64,000 nucleotides of DNA from Sclerodactyla briareus (lineage: Eukaryota; Echinodermata; Holothuroidea; Dendrochirotida; Sclerodactylidae), in assembly GCA_026419785.1 (NCBI GenBank), contig JAODTK010005896.1:339501-403500 (forward strand), given 5' to 3'. The notes beneath the pieces are model-generated. The model was given only the letters and a program-made list of their open reading frames with translations, did no database searches and had not been told where the DNA came from. Position 1 is the first letter of the stretch. Every line of letters begins with the position of its first letter. This document shows, in pieces, positions 10,300-21,975 of this stretch. The translations under genes were made by a program, and so were the position numbers.

Positions 10300-12640
10300 T
10301 GTCATTGCAATGCACCAGATAGTGGTTACGAGAAGTCCTCGCTTTCCGACGTGCGACTCCCTGCACTATTTGACTGAAAAATTGCTCCATTACGTACGAG
10401 ATTTTTCCAATTCAATTGCATGAATTAAGTTCCTAACCTTCTCATCTATAAAAGTTATTCACTATGAATCACCTAGAAATTGATGATATTCGAATGACTC
10501 TCAATTTCTGAATTGAGGTATCGAAATTGTCGCCATTTTGGATACAGCGGGGAAGTGGAGGTTCATGTGATAATTTCCGAAGTCACCACTTAAAGTCACC
10601 ACTTTTGTACCGAAAGAACGGTTTCAGCCGTATATACGGTTATACCCAGTTCGAAAGAAGCACCATAGGCCTAGCTAACGTTAATAACACGGTCGTCTTG
10701 CACGTTCAACTTGTTAGAGTTTGACTTCTGAAGTTCTGATACAATTCCAAAAGCGGAGAAGAACTAAGAGAGAAGTATTTGACAGCCACACCAAGCAGCC
10801 GACAAAATAGAATACAGATTAAAGAAGCCACGGTGATACAAAAGCCGCTCCTCGTGGAAAAAGAAAGGATTCTTCGGGAAAACCTTAAAAGCAACGAGAT
10901 AATGATACATGTATTTAGCCTAACACAGAACACTGACAGAGTAACACCGTATTGGCCTTTTCGCAAAATAGAATGTTGCGGTTGCATTGTGGGATAGTTT
11001 CGATGCATGGTGGTATATCGGGGGCAATTTGTGTTAGCATTTAATTTAAAAGGATCTTTCTCATTCGCGTGCTGCATATTCTCTCAAAAGTTAGGTGTCG
11101 TCCCCCGATATTTTTTCAATTTTCGTGACAGATCCGAATAAAATATGCTAATTCTCAACATGAAAAATCAGTTTCATCCGCTGATAATTCTCTATTGGCC
11201 TTCCATAGATTGCCTCTCTTTGCCCGAGCTATAGACCACATGCCATGGCGAGAAAAGCTATTTGCGAAAGGTCTATTCACTAAAGTTAGGATGTACTGGC
11301 AAGACTATAGTCGGTCATGTAAAGATCATGGACTCTCTGGTTTATAAGTGCATTATGTATGGCAATTACTGACTCATGATACTGACAGACTTATGATACA
11401 CACTATACCTCTAACGGACTGATACTGTTAAAAACTTGTTAGCTTATACATATGTGGCCTAAGACAGGTTAGGATATGTGATTGCTTAGGCCTAGTTCCC
11501 AAACAGAACTGTAGGGCTGTGTCGTTGTAGGACCATGGAGCTATGATATCAACTGAAGAGGGACATTAGAGCCGTATTGTGATGCCCGTTCAGTTCCGTC
11601 AGCGAAACAAACTGCAAAGTGAGGAAGGGCGCCTATTGTGTGTACCATCGTAAAACACATTCAGTTTGTTTCCTCTCTATCTCCGATTCTTCGACCATAG
11701 ACCCCGAAAATACCCTGTGTTGCCTACATCATAGTGCAAGATCTATTAAGGAAGCACATGAACAACAATTAATTTGGGAATACAAATTGATTGCGTCTAA
11801 CAGAAACACCATCTAGGCGTTAAAAGTATAACACACGGGAGTGAACTAGAGCTCAATAATAAGGTTAAGGTCGAAATTGAGGAGGCTGTCAAACAGAAAC
11901 ATATTCTATCTTTTGACGAAATGCGAACAATGTCGGCCCGAATCACATGTCATAAAACACTTCTATAAGTGAGGGTGCTTGTCTAGCTTAGCGACACGGT
12001 TCCACCACTGACTTGTCTGTATAGGAGTTAAGTACTGCATGTCTGGGGCTTGGTAGAAACTAGCAATGTGTCGGTATAGGCAACGTGCGAAACGCTTTTT
12101 ATTTATAGTGCACTTTGTGTCAAGCAGTAATGGAGCAGCTAGAAAATTAAAATATTGCCACTCATTGTGGGTGTATTGCCACAATCTTGTATTGTGTTCT
12201 TGTCATTCTATTCACTTGAAAATTGCCAGAAATTCTGATTGAAATCTGATTTTTCAAATCAAAGGAAGCGTTTTTCTGATCGTTGTAACGCAGCCTACCA
12301 TGATGAACATTTTTTTGTTTGAACACTATTGGGCCAAAAATATTGCTTGACCTTTAGTTGGAAAATCGGATGTCAATCAGATTTCGCAATTTTTATGTGA
12401 ATTCGAATACACAATGAACCATCTTGATTTGTGGCGAATACACCCAAAAATGAGTGAAATATCGTGGATTTTATTGCTTGCTCCATTGATTGCCTATAGG
12501 CAACGCTGCAGGTTGCTGTTGTTTATTCTACTCCACATAAACTTGAGGAATTCCGATTGAACTCTGATTTTTCTAACTTTGAACGAAGAAGGTATATTTG
12601 GCTTTTCTTCATCTTAATTGATGTACTCCAAAGTGCCCCC
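10300..12640. other. No gene seen
   Basis: Several short open frames occur on both strands, but none has a recognisable domain, splice context or repeat match. Around 12,230-12,480 there are AT-rich partly inverted words (AATCTGATTT / AATCAGATTT), possibly a decayed repeat. Confidence 0.35.
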
Positions 12641-12739
12641 AAAGGGCATTTGATGTGGGCTAGTGGTGTGCAGGTCACTGCCAGAAGATATTACTATTGG
12701 CTCAAACAGGTGTCCACTGCCATCTTGAAGACATTCCTA

Positions 12740-13245
12740 ACTTACCAGACCAGCAATGTTTGGAGGGAGGTGGGAGAGGTTCCAGTACGCAGGGTCCTTG
12801 GAAAGAGGAACGCTCCCCATGCGGCAATTGACAAAACAGACACATTTTGAAAGACTGAGTGTTAGACAGTATCACTAGAGTGAGGAATAAAGATGCCTTG
12901 TGTGCGGAACAATCATTGATGGTTGAGGACTTTGTGACATGTCACAAGATCTGTAAAATCTTCCCTATGCTCAAGGGGTATTCCATTTTAGGGAGGGAAC
13001 CTTGATTTCAATAACACTATCGGTGCCCGAGAAAACGCATGGTAACAAATCCACCAGCTCTGTTTTGAAAGACGATTTCAAGTTTCTTTTTAATTATTGA
13101 CAGGTAAGGAGACCAAACCTGGATGCATATTCGGGGGAGGTCTTATGTAACAGTAGGAAGAAGAGTGGTCCCAAAACAGTTCCCTGAGGGACACCAGAGA
13201 GGACTCGGTTATCAGAGGACTCACCATCAACCAAGGGTTCTTTAT
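12740..13245 (-). pseudogene. LINE reverse-transcriptase remnant (3' part)
   Basis: Reading the minus strand from 13,245 downward, with frame changes, gives the LINE RT signature SGVPQGTVLGP followed by a FFLLY-like stretch and an LPEY-like word, which is RT motif 4 of non-LTR retrotransposons. About 150 bp further comes QNRAGGFVT, then SLKWNTLEHRE, then the C-terminal landmark FPRTLRYWN and LPPNIAGL. This order (QxRAARFVT, LxWxxLExRR, FPRTxxxWNxLP) is standard for the end of Jockey/CR1/L2-type ORF2. The segment that should hold the catalytic F/YxDD is missing between the two blocks, so it is a deleted, dead copy. Confidence 0.75.
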
Positions 13246-13249
13246 CTGG

Positions 13250-14330
13250 GGTTGCGATTTGATGAGAATGATTTAGCCCAATTCAAGTAGTTCCTCTGAA
13301 GCCTTAAAAGTTCAATTTGTTGTTCAGATGGTAGTGTGAACTCCTAATGAATTATTTTATTTATGTCTGATCCGTACCGATCATACCACAAAATAAGTTA
13401 TTATACACTTGTTTTCATATATCTGAAGTGCGTATGAGAGTATGTGCAGTGGCGTCGGCTCAACGGATTTCCAAAGTTCAATTGAAAAGTCTTTCAAACC
13501 ATCAAGAAAAAATATAAAACCCTCCTTTTCGGCCGATCAAACAGCTTCTTTTCAGACCTCAAACCACAGGCATTTCCTCAAACAAGCTAAAAACCGCCAA
13601 TGGCTGAGTCTCCTCCAATGCCTGAGGAATATAAAATTCTCTCTTCAGAGCAGACAGCAAACGTTTCCTCGATGTCCTATTGCCAAGAATAGCAATTGGT
13701 TGGCCGATTCGAAAATATAGTTCAAGGTCTTCTGTAAGTCTCTCCCAACCCTAGCGAATTAATTTGGTGGCTGAATCGTCTTGTGTGGTTGCCAAACGAC
13801 CAACAAGGTTGGCCGAAAGGGAGTTGGACGAAAAGGACATGCTTCCTGCGTAATATCAATTTTTCCATGAGGAAGACATGAAAACCGAACTTCGCTCAGT
13901 TGAATTGCCCTGAGGAATGAGAACTTTTCATTTGTACGGAACAAAGCATTTTGTGCACTTATTTAATCTCTCGGTTTGTCAATCTGTAATACAGCATGTG
14001 TACACTTGTGAAAGAGATCATGGTTTGTACTAGTCAGCAGTCATGAACACACTGATGACTGAGGTGATAAGGTTAAGTGTAAAATGACCATTTTAAAAAG
14101 CATCTGTGGACATGTCTATTTCAGGACTGAGTAGCTACGGGTGAGCTGAGCATGGATTATGCCTCGAGTTTCCCCTGCAGTGTAGCAAGGGTAGGAAAGT
14201 CAAACTCTTGATCTGAGGAAAACGAGGCTGCACGCGAGCGCCGGCAGGCTTTGCAAATAATGTGGCAGCTTCCAAAATTGATGATGAAGAACACCAGGTA
14301 ATATTGATATCCTGATGTTTTCAAGAAAAG
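13250..14330. other. No gene seen upstream of the first DAZAP2-like exon
   Basis: I could not identify the initiator exon of the DAZAP2-like gene here. In vertebrate DAZAP2 the first coding exon is only a few codons long, so it would be hard to see. Open frames at 13.44-13.72 kb show no domain. Confidence 0.3.
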
Positions 14331-14333
14331 AAG

Positions 14334-14486
14334 GGCTACCCTGTTCAGGCTACTACAAGCCTATTACCCTGTACAGCGCAGGCTTGCATATCCCACAGCA
14401 CCATTGCAAGCACAGAGGCACACTGGTACCTACGCTGCACCACAGGTTGACATGGGTCCTCCGCCACTTATGCCTCCTCCAGGCAG
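14334..14486 (+). CDS. DAZAP2: DAZAP2-like gene, N-terminal proline-rich exon
   Basis: This is the first exon I can assign to a DAZ-associated protein 2 homologue. It begins after an AG at 14332-14333 and ends at a consensus donor, CAG|GTAAGT. Its length is 153 bp, a multiple of three. The entry frame reads GYPVQATTS, matching the YP-Q-rich start of DAZAP2. The next frame reads AYYPVQ, then GTYAAPQVDMGPPP and MPPPGR, with the P/Y/Q/A composition expected of the family. The entry frame itself meets a TGA at about 14448-14450. The protein-like reading therefore needs two compensating shifts, probably sequence errors because the exon length keeps phase. The acceptor has a weak pyrimidine tract. 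The initiator exon was not found. Confidence 0.6.
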
Positions 14487-14559
14487 GTAAGTAATCTCAA
14501 GAAACTAAACCTGAATACTGCCCTCTCCTGAACTCCCCCTAAGTTCGTTCGAGAGAGAC

Positions 14560-14650
14560 TGGACATGGCAGCCTATGGCCTGGAGGACCTAAAGTACAGG
14601 TGTAGAGCTGGGTCAAACCCCCGCTCTCCATCAAATGTTTTAGGGAGGCC
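14560..14650 (+). repeat. tRNA-derived SINE-like fragment
   Basis: A polymerase-III A-box-like stretch (TGGCCTGGAGG, then CTAAAGTACAGG) is followed about 35 bases later by a B-box-like GGGTCAAACCCCCGC. This layout is typical of tRNA-derived SINE heads. The cloverleaf is too poor for a functional tRNA. Confidence 0.35.
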
Positions 14651-15764
14651 ACGCAATTGTGAAGTGGGAGGTGGACTGCAAATTTTATATTATTTCCTTT
14701 TCACAATTTGCGCCAGCTTTTCTCAAGAACATTGTTATCTTACACATTCCAACAAAGTTCTTCGTACCAAGGGGCCCTAACTAGGAACTGATCGGGAAAG
14801 CCAGAAAGATGGGAAGCCCAGACACAGCCTGAAACTCTTTTAAATGTGATGAAATCGTTTCTGGAACTGTTGCTGGTCATTGTTGTATAAACTATCCCAT
14901 GCATCAAATTATTCAATTCATAGCCGAGGATCTTATTACTAGAATTATACCTAGGATTTCTGTTGGTCTACATGCTAATCAATCACAGCATCATTTATCG
15001 ACAATCGCTAAAACAATTAAGCATTAATCACAGTGTCATTGAAATTAGGTGGTCATATGGTGTCAGGAGTGTTCAATGCGAGTGATTGAATGGCAGTAAC
15101 AAGTACACATCAATAGCAAAACAGCTGAATACTAGCAATGGTGCTGTGGCAGCTGTGCACAAGTGTATTGATGGCCATTGAGTGAGCAATACATCCCTGC
15201 AACCACTGAAGGATATATGCAGAAATCACTGTTGAACTTTCAAGTTCTCATTGACTCATGGCCAATTGGTTATCTGCGTAATTGTGCAGTATTTGTTTTA
15301 CAAGTGAAAATGTTTGCAAGTGCCCCCAGCAGGATTTAGAAAGGATATATATATATATGGTAGATTTGCTGCATTTCCTGAATTTCAGAAAATTTCAATC
15401 AAAACAACTACCACAGTGAGCTGCTGTCTTCTTCAGGGGATTTTCCAACATAGGGCTGGCAGCCTGACACACACACTACTTGCCACTCAATAATTTCATA
15501 TGGTCCAGGCTATACACCTTGGTATATGTACATCCTGGAGACATGGCTTGTCCAACAGCATGTTAGACAAGCATGGCACGGGACACACCGCCAGAACTGA
15601 AGGTCATACTAACACACTACCAAGTGCACCGGCGAGCACCCCCCCCTCATGACCCCCATTCTCCTCATGGAGAGAGGGTGTGAGACAAGTATCATTCCGA
15701 ACAAAAATATTCGTATGAGATTTAGGATCAGGTACTGTAAGCTGTAAACATCAATACCTAAAGT

Positions 15765-15825
15765 TGTTATATAGCACCTTTTTCGACGTGATCGAAGTGC
15801 TTCACAGATATTTACACCAACCACA
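15765..15825 (+). repeat. SINE tail-like fragment
   Basis: GTTATATAGCACC and then CGATCGAAGTGCTTCACAGA-like words resemble the conserved tail found in many marine-invertebrate SINEs (TATAGCGCC ... CAAAGCGCTTTACA). A related TATAGCGCTT word ends the SINE at 29.2 kb. The resemblance is by eye. Confidence 0.35.
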
Positions 15826-16626
15826 CACAAAACCAACCAAAGGGGATCATCAGTGGAAAACTGTCACACCTTGTACTATATTCAATATAGTACGCACCTC
15901 TTTAGTGGTCACTCTCCGACACACCCACCAGGGCGCCCCCAGGGACACAACCCCTTCCCAATAGGGTGCATGCAGCCTGCAGCCACACATACGACTCACG
16001 CCTACTACTTACAAGTCACTTCACAAGGTCCCTATCTTCACACATGGGTAACGCAACACAGTTGAGGAGCTCTGATAGACCTAGCTATCCAAATGCAAGT
16101 TACAGGGGTAGAGTTATGCCCCTACCTGCGGTTTCCCCCCCCCCCCCCAGTTCCACCCCCGCCATAGAGAAATCATGCGCCCCCTGTCTGGCATATTCTA
16201 GCACTGCCATGGTGTCCCTCCAATGCATAATTTGTGGCCAATGACCTCGTATTCTTCACTGGAATTTCACAGGGAATATTGCATCAGTGGCAATTTTTTT
16301 TCCTCCTAAAAAACAAAACAAAACATCCTGAACAGTCAATCAGATTTTTTTACAGGGGGGGGGGGGGAGGGGGAACAACAAGTTGGCATGTTAAAGGGGG
16401 ATTCTGGCAATCTGGATCAAAACACATTACACTTACAGTGCTGTGAGGCTCTGATAGCTAATTGTCTTTGGTGCAGTAGGTAGTGCCTAGCTAGGGATCT
16501 CTCCCCATCACCTTGAATGGACAGTACAATACAGTTTTTGCCAGAGAATTCTAGCCAGGGGGTTGTGTTCAGCACTATATATGTGTCCAGGCAAGTAAAC
16601 CAAAAAATGTTTTCTCTCTTTCCTAG

Positions 16627-16818
16627 GCACCACCCTCAGGGCACCTGCAGCCTACCCCAACCTCAGGTAGTCCCTACCCACCAGCTGCTGCCTACCCTCA
16701 AGCTGGTGCTTACCCGGGACAGCAGCCCCCACCCATGGGGCCTGGAAGTACAGTCGTAGTGCAAGGTGGCTTCGATGCTGGAGCCCGGTTCGACAGTTAA
16801 CTCACCGCCAAGTATACT
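16627..16818 (+). CDS. DAZAP2: DAZAP2-like gene, central exon
   Basis: This exon is bounded by a strong acceptor (TTTCTCTCTTTCCTAG) and a strong donor (ACT|GTGAGT). It is 192 bp, phase 0 at both ends. It encodes a proline/tyrosine/alanine-rich stretch (SPYPPAAAYPQAGAYPG) and then STVVVQGGFDAGARF. The GG[FY]DAGARF motif (16,765-16,791) is diagnostic of DAZAP2, a small cytoplasmic and nuclear adaptor reported to bind DAZ RNA-binding proteins and to take part in stress-granule, Wnt/TCF and p53/HIPK2 contexts. Directly after RFDS comes an in-frame TAA (16,798-16,800), although ten codons later the donor is in the right phase for the next exon. A base-calling error or an allelic nonsense change would both explain it. 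Confidence 0.85.
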
Positions 16819-19522
16819 GTGAGTATTCAACAGAGGCTTCGTGCATGGGTAGTGCCAATCGTGCTGCACCACCTTGTTTTTCCCACCCATGGCAATGACC
16901 AGAGAGGGCAGCATGAAGCTGTCGTATGCAAGCAATCATCCTTTCCGAGTGCTCCGATTTCTGCAATGATTATTATTGACCGACTGAAAAATACTGAGTC
17001 AATCACGAAAACATGGTCAGAATAGATCCAAGCACTTACTGCTCAAAAATGGGTATGATAGGAACCTGGATAAATAATAAATAAAAATAAATCTAACCTG
17101 CAATATAAAAGTTAGGCCTATGCTGCCATGACAGTGTATGTGTTTGTATGTGTGTGAGGCCTGGCTTCACACTCAGGAGGCCTGCCCTTGACCCACCTGG
17201 ATGGTTCAAATTCTCACTTGGTATGTTGATTCATAATACTGAATACAGTCCAAAAAAATTGTGAACAGGATAAGTACAAAATACTTGGTCCACTCTAGGT
17301 ATGCCGCTTCCCTGTGGGGAGTACTAAGGAACACTGGTATTTTTAGTGTTATTAGACTGGGGTCATTTTGCCAGGAAAACTTGAGAATGGTGGAAAAGTA
17401 GTGCTTTAGCTAGTTTTGGTTTGGGAACACGAAAACCTACTCGGTGTTATCATGGACTAGTGATACCCACAAGGTCATCAAAGGGCATAATGAACTGCTA
17501 TGCTGAAAAACAGCAGGAAATCTACTAGATGCTTTTACATATGTGGTTGGATACTTTCATACTCGGTCAATGTAATGATGCATCGACTGGTGTACCTACT
17601 AGGGTGTTCAGGGACTTCAGGTCAAAGGTCATTGGAGGGTCATAATTATTATGTACAAAAAACTGAAATCCTTCCACAAATTGAGTTGGATTACTATGAT
17701 ATACATACATGTGTACTTGGCCAGTAGTATTATGGACTAGTGATATACGTACAAGGGCCAGGGGGTGTGTGCAGGATTTCCGGGTCTATGTTCATAAGAG
17801 GACATAAGAGATATATGTGTAAAAAAATCTGTGAAATCCTCCCACAGATTAGACTGGATCACTATGTGACTTAGTCAGTGTTATCATAGACTAGTGGTAT
17901 GTACGCTTAGTCTTTCATAAATGTTGACCAAACTGGGGCACCAGTTCATGACAGGTGGTCATCTTTGTTCCCTACAAAAGTCTTTCAAGCGACATATAAG
18001 CTATTGTGTGAAGGGCATGATGAGCCATTGTAAGAAAAAAAACATTACCTCCAATAAAGAACATTTCATTTTCCTACAATAACAAATTATGTGGTTGAGG
18101 GTGGCCAATGCATAGCCCAACACATGGTACATATGGTGCGTTCTGGAAAATGGGGTCAGCGACCATCTAGGGGTCTGGGGTCAGTAGTAATCTATAGTGT
18201 CATTCTACCCATGGGGTATTTTGGGTAGTCAGATATCTCCCCCACAAAACTTGCATGATCATACCATGTGTTGTCGTCATCACTGAGCAAAGGTACCTCA
18301 TGGAGTAAATGGGTGTTCAAGAATTCGGTGGTCAGGTGGGTGTCATTTTGAGTCGTGAATAGGTAATTTTATCGACAATGAAATATTTGCTTGTGAACTC
18401 TATAACTCGACCCAGCCGGATAGATCAAGCTCATACTTGTATGTGGGTTTCAAATATTAATGAACCAGTTCCAAGGTAAAACATCATAACACAAGTTGAG
18501 TGAACATGCTCCGCTTAATCAGGTCAGGATCAGTCAGGAATCAATAAGCCTTTTAGGCTTCCTGGTTAGCTGGTATCAGTGAGGAGTAAGCACCACATAT
18601 TGGTATTGTATTGCTCTCATTAATATTCATGAGGAGCACAATTGCTGCCATACTGAATGGATCGTCTCTCACTGTTATACCTTAATTCCAGTAACTTTCC
18701 CTTAGGTCTGATTTCCATTAAATCTATTTCAGTGACATGACATCAGTGATGAGTAGCAATAATCACTATGCTCCCCATTAGCAGTGTGGCCAAGGTCGCT
18801 CCCTTGATTTTTATTTGAGAGAACTGCATATTGACTTCTTCCATAGGTAGTCATCACTAATCTGAACTGAACTGAGTGAACAGAAAAACCAGCTGATACC
18901 AGAACAATAGGGATCAGCCTCTAAATATGGGCAACCACAGGCCCCTTAGAGCATACAGGTCAATGGGAGTGTTGAAAACAGATTGGTTCAGTGAGTGTTG
19001 CAGTATAACGTGTGGAAAACAGAAAGAAAAGCAAAAACATGGGGTCCACGTTCTTTCTTCACATCTTTAACTTTCATAATGACGAGGGACATACAAGGTA
19101 GTGAACACGTTGGTGATGGCCATTTATGTAGGATTTTTCAGCCTGCGAGTTGCCACAACACGTTCCTGCCTTAGACACCATCTGATACATTCTGTGTGCT
19201 GGTGTGCCATTCAAATAATTGATGGCAACCGGGTACTCTTCAAGCAGGGGTGGAAATTCAGGAGCGCAGTGGGCGATTTCATCCTTGAATTGACAAATGT
19301 AGCCCCTGAAAATATCAAAGTAGCCCCTGAAAATTGAGAGTCCCTAAAGTTCACAGAAAAATGGAAATGAAATAAAAAATATTTGTAGCCCTGCTCCCAA
19401 TGCACTTGTAGACTCACCTGGCATTCTAGGATTTCAAGGAAATAAGTGACACACTTCTGTCAGTTCCTACCTACCTACATTTGAAGAGCTATTTACAAGG
19501 GTTGTCTTTTTTCTTCGCACAG
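16819..19522 (+). other. Intron between DAZAP2-like exons 2 and 3
   Basis: This 2.7-kb interval starts GTGAGT and ends in TTTTTTCTTCGCACAG. It holds dispersed repeats at 17.1-18.4 kb, including three related blocks around TATCATGGACTAGTGATA. No other exon-like segment was recognised in it. Confidence 0.6.
17130..18440. repeat. Dispersed repeat family A inside the intron
   Basis: Blocks with TTATCATGGACTAGTGATA-like words recur at about 17,448, 17,728 and 17,880. Each is followed by GTAC-rich and AGGTCA-rich text. Phrases such as GGATGGTTCAAATTCTCA at 17.2 kb and GGATAGATCAAGCTCATA at 18.4 kb recur at 24.1, 24.5 and 37.9 kb (GGATGGATCAAATTCATA, GGTGGATCAAGCTCACC). This is a family of ~150-300 bp non-coding units. 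Confidence 0.6.
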
Positions 19523-19741
19523 CCCCCACCCCCAGGCGTTGCCCCGAATACAGCCCAGATGGCTGTGGCCTCTGGAGCAAGCAACGTCCAGGTTACACAG
19601 CAGCAAAGTAACTGGATGACTGGGGGCTCAGATGGAGGCTACACAGTATGGGAGACCGGAATTATCAAACTCAGAAGATTTTGGGCAAATAATTCATTGC
19701 CAATTTTCCCTATCATGATTCTCGGTGGTGGATTTCTATGA
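19523..19741 (+). CDS. DAZAP2: DAZAP2-like gene, terminal coding exon
   Basis: This exon starts after the acceptor CTTCGCACAG in phase 0. It opens PPPPGVAPNTAQMAVASG, continues with NVQVTQQQSNWMTG, and reaches GGSDGGYTVW at 19,622-19,651. The PPPPG...PN.AQ.A block and the C-terminal GG[ST]DGGYT[IVF]W are the most conserved part of DAZAP2 proteins, so homology is secure. In known family members the protein ends at that Trp. Here the next codon is GAG, and the frame runs 29 further codons to TGA at 19,739-19,741. The extension has no recognisable domain, so either the species has a C-terminal extension or one base of the stop was miscalled. The coding end is therefore 19,651 or 19,741. Confidence 0.87.
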   Translation, partial: PPPPGVAPNTAQMAVASGASNVQVTQQQSNWMTGGSDGGYTVWETGIIKLRRFWANNSLPIFPIMILGGGFL

Positions 19742-19950
19742 GCTGCAGTCTGTTGCCAAAACAATGGAGTGTTGCATTCATTTTGGACATTTTGAGATGT
19801 TTTGTAAATATTAAAATCAACAATAATTGATTATAAATTGTTGTGTAATATAATACTATAATGAATGATTGTACAGAGTTGTGTAGAGCATCTGACTCGC
19901 AGCCAAAAGACCGGGATTCAGTCGTTGGTCTGGTCATAACAATAAATAAC
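19742..19950 (+). other. Probable 3' UTR of the DAZAP2-like gene
   Basis: AT-rich sequence follows the stop, with possible polyadenylation signals ATTAAA at 19,809-19,814 and AATAAA at 19,941-19,946. No other gene intervenes. The UTR end is inferred only from these hexamers. Confidence 0.4.
19870..19935 (+). repeat. tRNA-like SINE fragment in the 3' region
   Basis: TGTGTAGAGCATCTGACTCG followed by CAGCCAAAAGACCGGGATTC has the spacing of a tRNA D-arm, anticodon arm and T-arm. The anticodon arm would pair with one repaired base, and the B-box is degenerate. It is best read as a SINE head fragment, not a tRNA gene. Confidence 0.4.
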
Positions 19951-21940
19951 ATGCTGGGGGTGTGCCCCATAAAGCATCAGAGTATAGGACAAACTATCCG
20001 ACAACTGAAAGTTGTGAGCACCACCAGTTAACCAGAATGTTCACCTCAATTTGAACATAGCCTCAAATTGCAGAGTCTCACCTCAGCTCACCTGTTTATG
20101 AACTTGGATTTTGGAGAGAAAAATTATGTGTCCGTTTGTCCATCTGTCTGTTAAGGCCACCAATTTCCTGTGATAAGGGAATTACCAGTCCTATTTTTAT
20201 CATGAAATCAGAGGAAAGTTGTTTCATTATAACAACAAAATACTGTATGTGAGGAAATTAGTGAAAGAATATTCTGACTTAGCATTCAGCTGTAAATTGA
20301 AATACGTATGAACAAAATTAGCCTCTCCTTTTGAGTCCTCAACAATGTTTATTAGGTGAGGTTTCCACGCTGCAAAGTTCACATTATGCTTTTTTTTTTG
20401 AGCAGGCTATATGAGATTGGGCTGGTCGAGATACATGATTGATCTGACAATCTGTACCAGTGCAATGTACTGAATTATGTGCAATCAATCCGTCCTTGGC
20501 ACGATTTGAATATTGTCACGCATATACTTCTGTCCGTGATAATCAGTCTATGCACTGCAAAGCAACATACTGATGAACGCCACTACCCGTAAACCCTTAC
20601 AATCATCACCAGTTTTACAATCCGTGTTCTCCACTAACGTGAGGGTGGTCGGATTCACCTTACACTGACTGTTTTGTGTTGCCAACATTACTGCAATGAA
20701 GTTGTGCATGGGATACAACTTTCTTTCTGTGAAGAACAACTCCCAGACATAATGTACTAAATGCAAATCGCATCTGCATATTCAAGGCAAGCATCTTGTG
20801 TTGGCGGTTGTTACCCTAACCATTACTGCATGGATCTTACTTTTGGTGAGTCCAGCCCGATTAGTTATTTCATTTATGGCGATTAACCCACCAATTACGT
20901 ATGGTCTCTTAGACTCCGAATATCTCTTTTGAGCATTTCAAGGCTTACAGTTCAACTCCATCCATCTAGAGTCATGCTATGCCAAAAAAATGGCACAGTT
21001 ATTCACTGAATTCTTTCAAATCATAAAACCTTACTTTAATCGATTTGTTTTTCATCGTGGCTAATTGTGGCCCTAGTCTGTCTGTCCATCCTTCTAATCC
21101 AGTCTCGGAACTGGCCTTTTTGGGGCCCTACACAGTGAAATGCTGCATGTCTTGCATTGTGATAACATTAGTAAAAACAATATGAACCACTAAAGATCAG
21201 ATTGGATTATTCGTTTCAATAATTTTGGTATTTTTTGTAGGTGTTTTCAATTTCAATCATAATGTGATATATAGAAAACTCAACAAAAGTCCAGTCATCC
21301 GTGACCCATTGCACATGTAGTGTTCAGCAGGCAATCCGGGCATGTCACCTAAATGTTATTTTGGGCCAGAGGGCATTGGTTTTTGTACCTATGATAATCA
21401 ATCTTCAATGAAATAATCCCATTTGTTGGTTTTGAGCTACTGCAAACTGTTGTGTGCTTCCAGACGCATTGACTCATTGCAATTATCAGTTACCCCTTAG
21501 TGCATACTACCAGTGCCTTCCAAATAATAATACGGGAACGCTCAAAATTGGCTGAATGAAACTTTTTTTAGTTTAGGAGTAGGACATCTCATCCACAACA
21601 ATATATCTTGGTAGAAGTACCCAATCGCTTGAACTGGGTGGTCACATTTTTACACGTATTGCACTAAAAACATCGGTCATTCTCGTTAGTTACTAGTTAT
21701 AGACATTTCGACATAGGAGCCTCTTTGTTTCCTCTCGTCTCTTTCCCACCTCTACAAAACTTTCCCTTTATTCCATTGATTTCCTGAGGGTCCGTGTGGC
21801 CACTCTTTAATCATAAATATTCAACATCTATTCGAAATGAAGTTTGTGTAAGAAAACATTTGCGTCGGGACGATTTTCTTCATTTTACCTGTCATAAATA
21901 AATTTGTAAGCATGGAGTAAATGAGATTCTGATAACGAAA
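19951..21940. other. No confident gene; one possible membrane-segment exon
   Basis: Mostly featureless. At about 20,770-20,845 a frame encodes HLVLAVVTLTITAWILLL and stops at a consensus donor (TTG|GTGAGT). It could be a membrane-spanning exon, but no partner exon was found and the same frame also stays open past the donor. Confidence 0.3.
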
Positions 21941-21975
21941 AAATCAAATACACTTATCCCAGATTGTCCGAACCT

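Larger units (their letters stand above)
14487..16626 (+). other. Intron between DAZAP2-like exons 1 and 2
   Basis: This 2.1-kb interval starts GTAAGT and ends with a pyrimidine-rich TTTCTCTCTTTCCTAG. It contains a tRNA-like SINE fragment near 14.57 kb, a SINE-tail-like word near 15.77 kb, a short (AT)n run at about 15,347 and C/G runs at 16,135-16,149 and 16,356-16,372. Confidence 0.6.

Noticed and set aside
14281-14296. ATGATGAAGAACACCAG before GTAATA as the DAZAP2 initiator exon
   Set aside because: The following intron would be only 37 bases, too short, and the peptide is unlike the family start.
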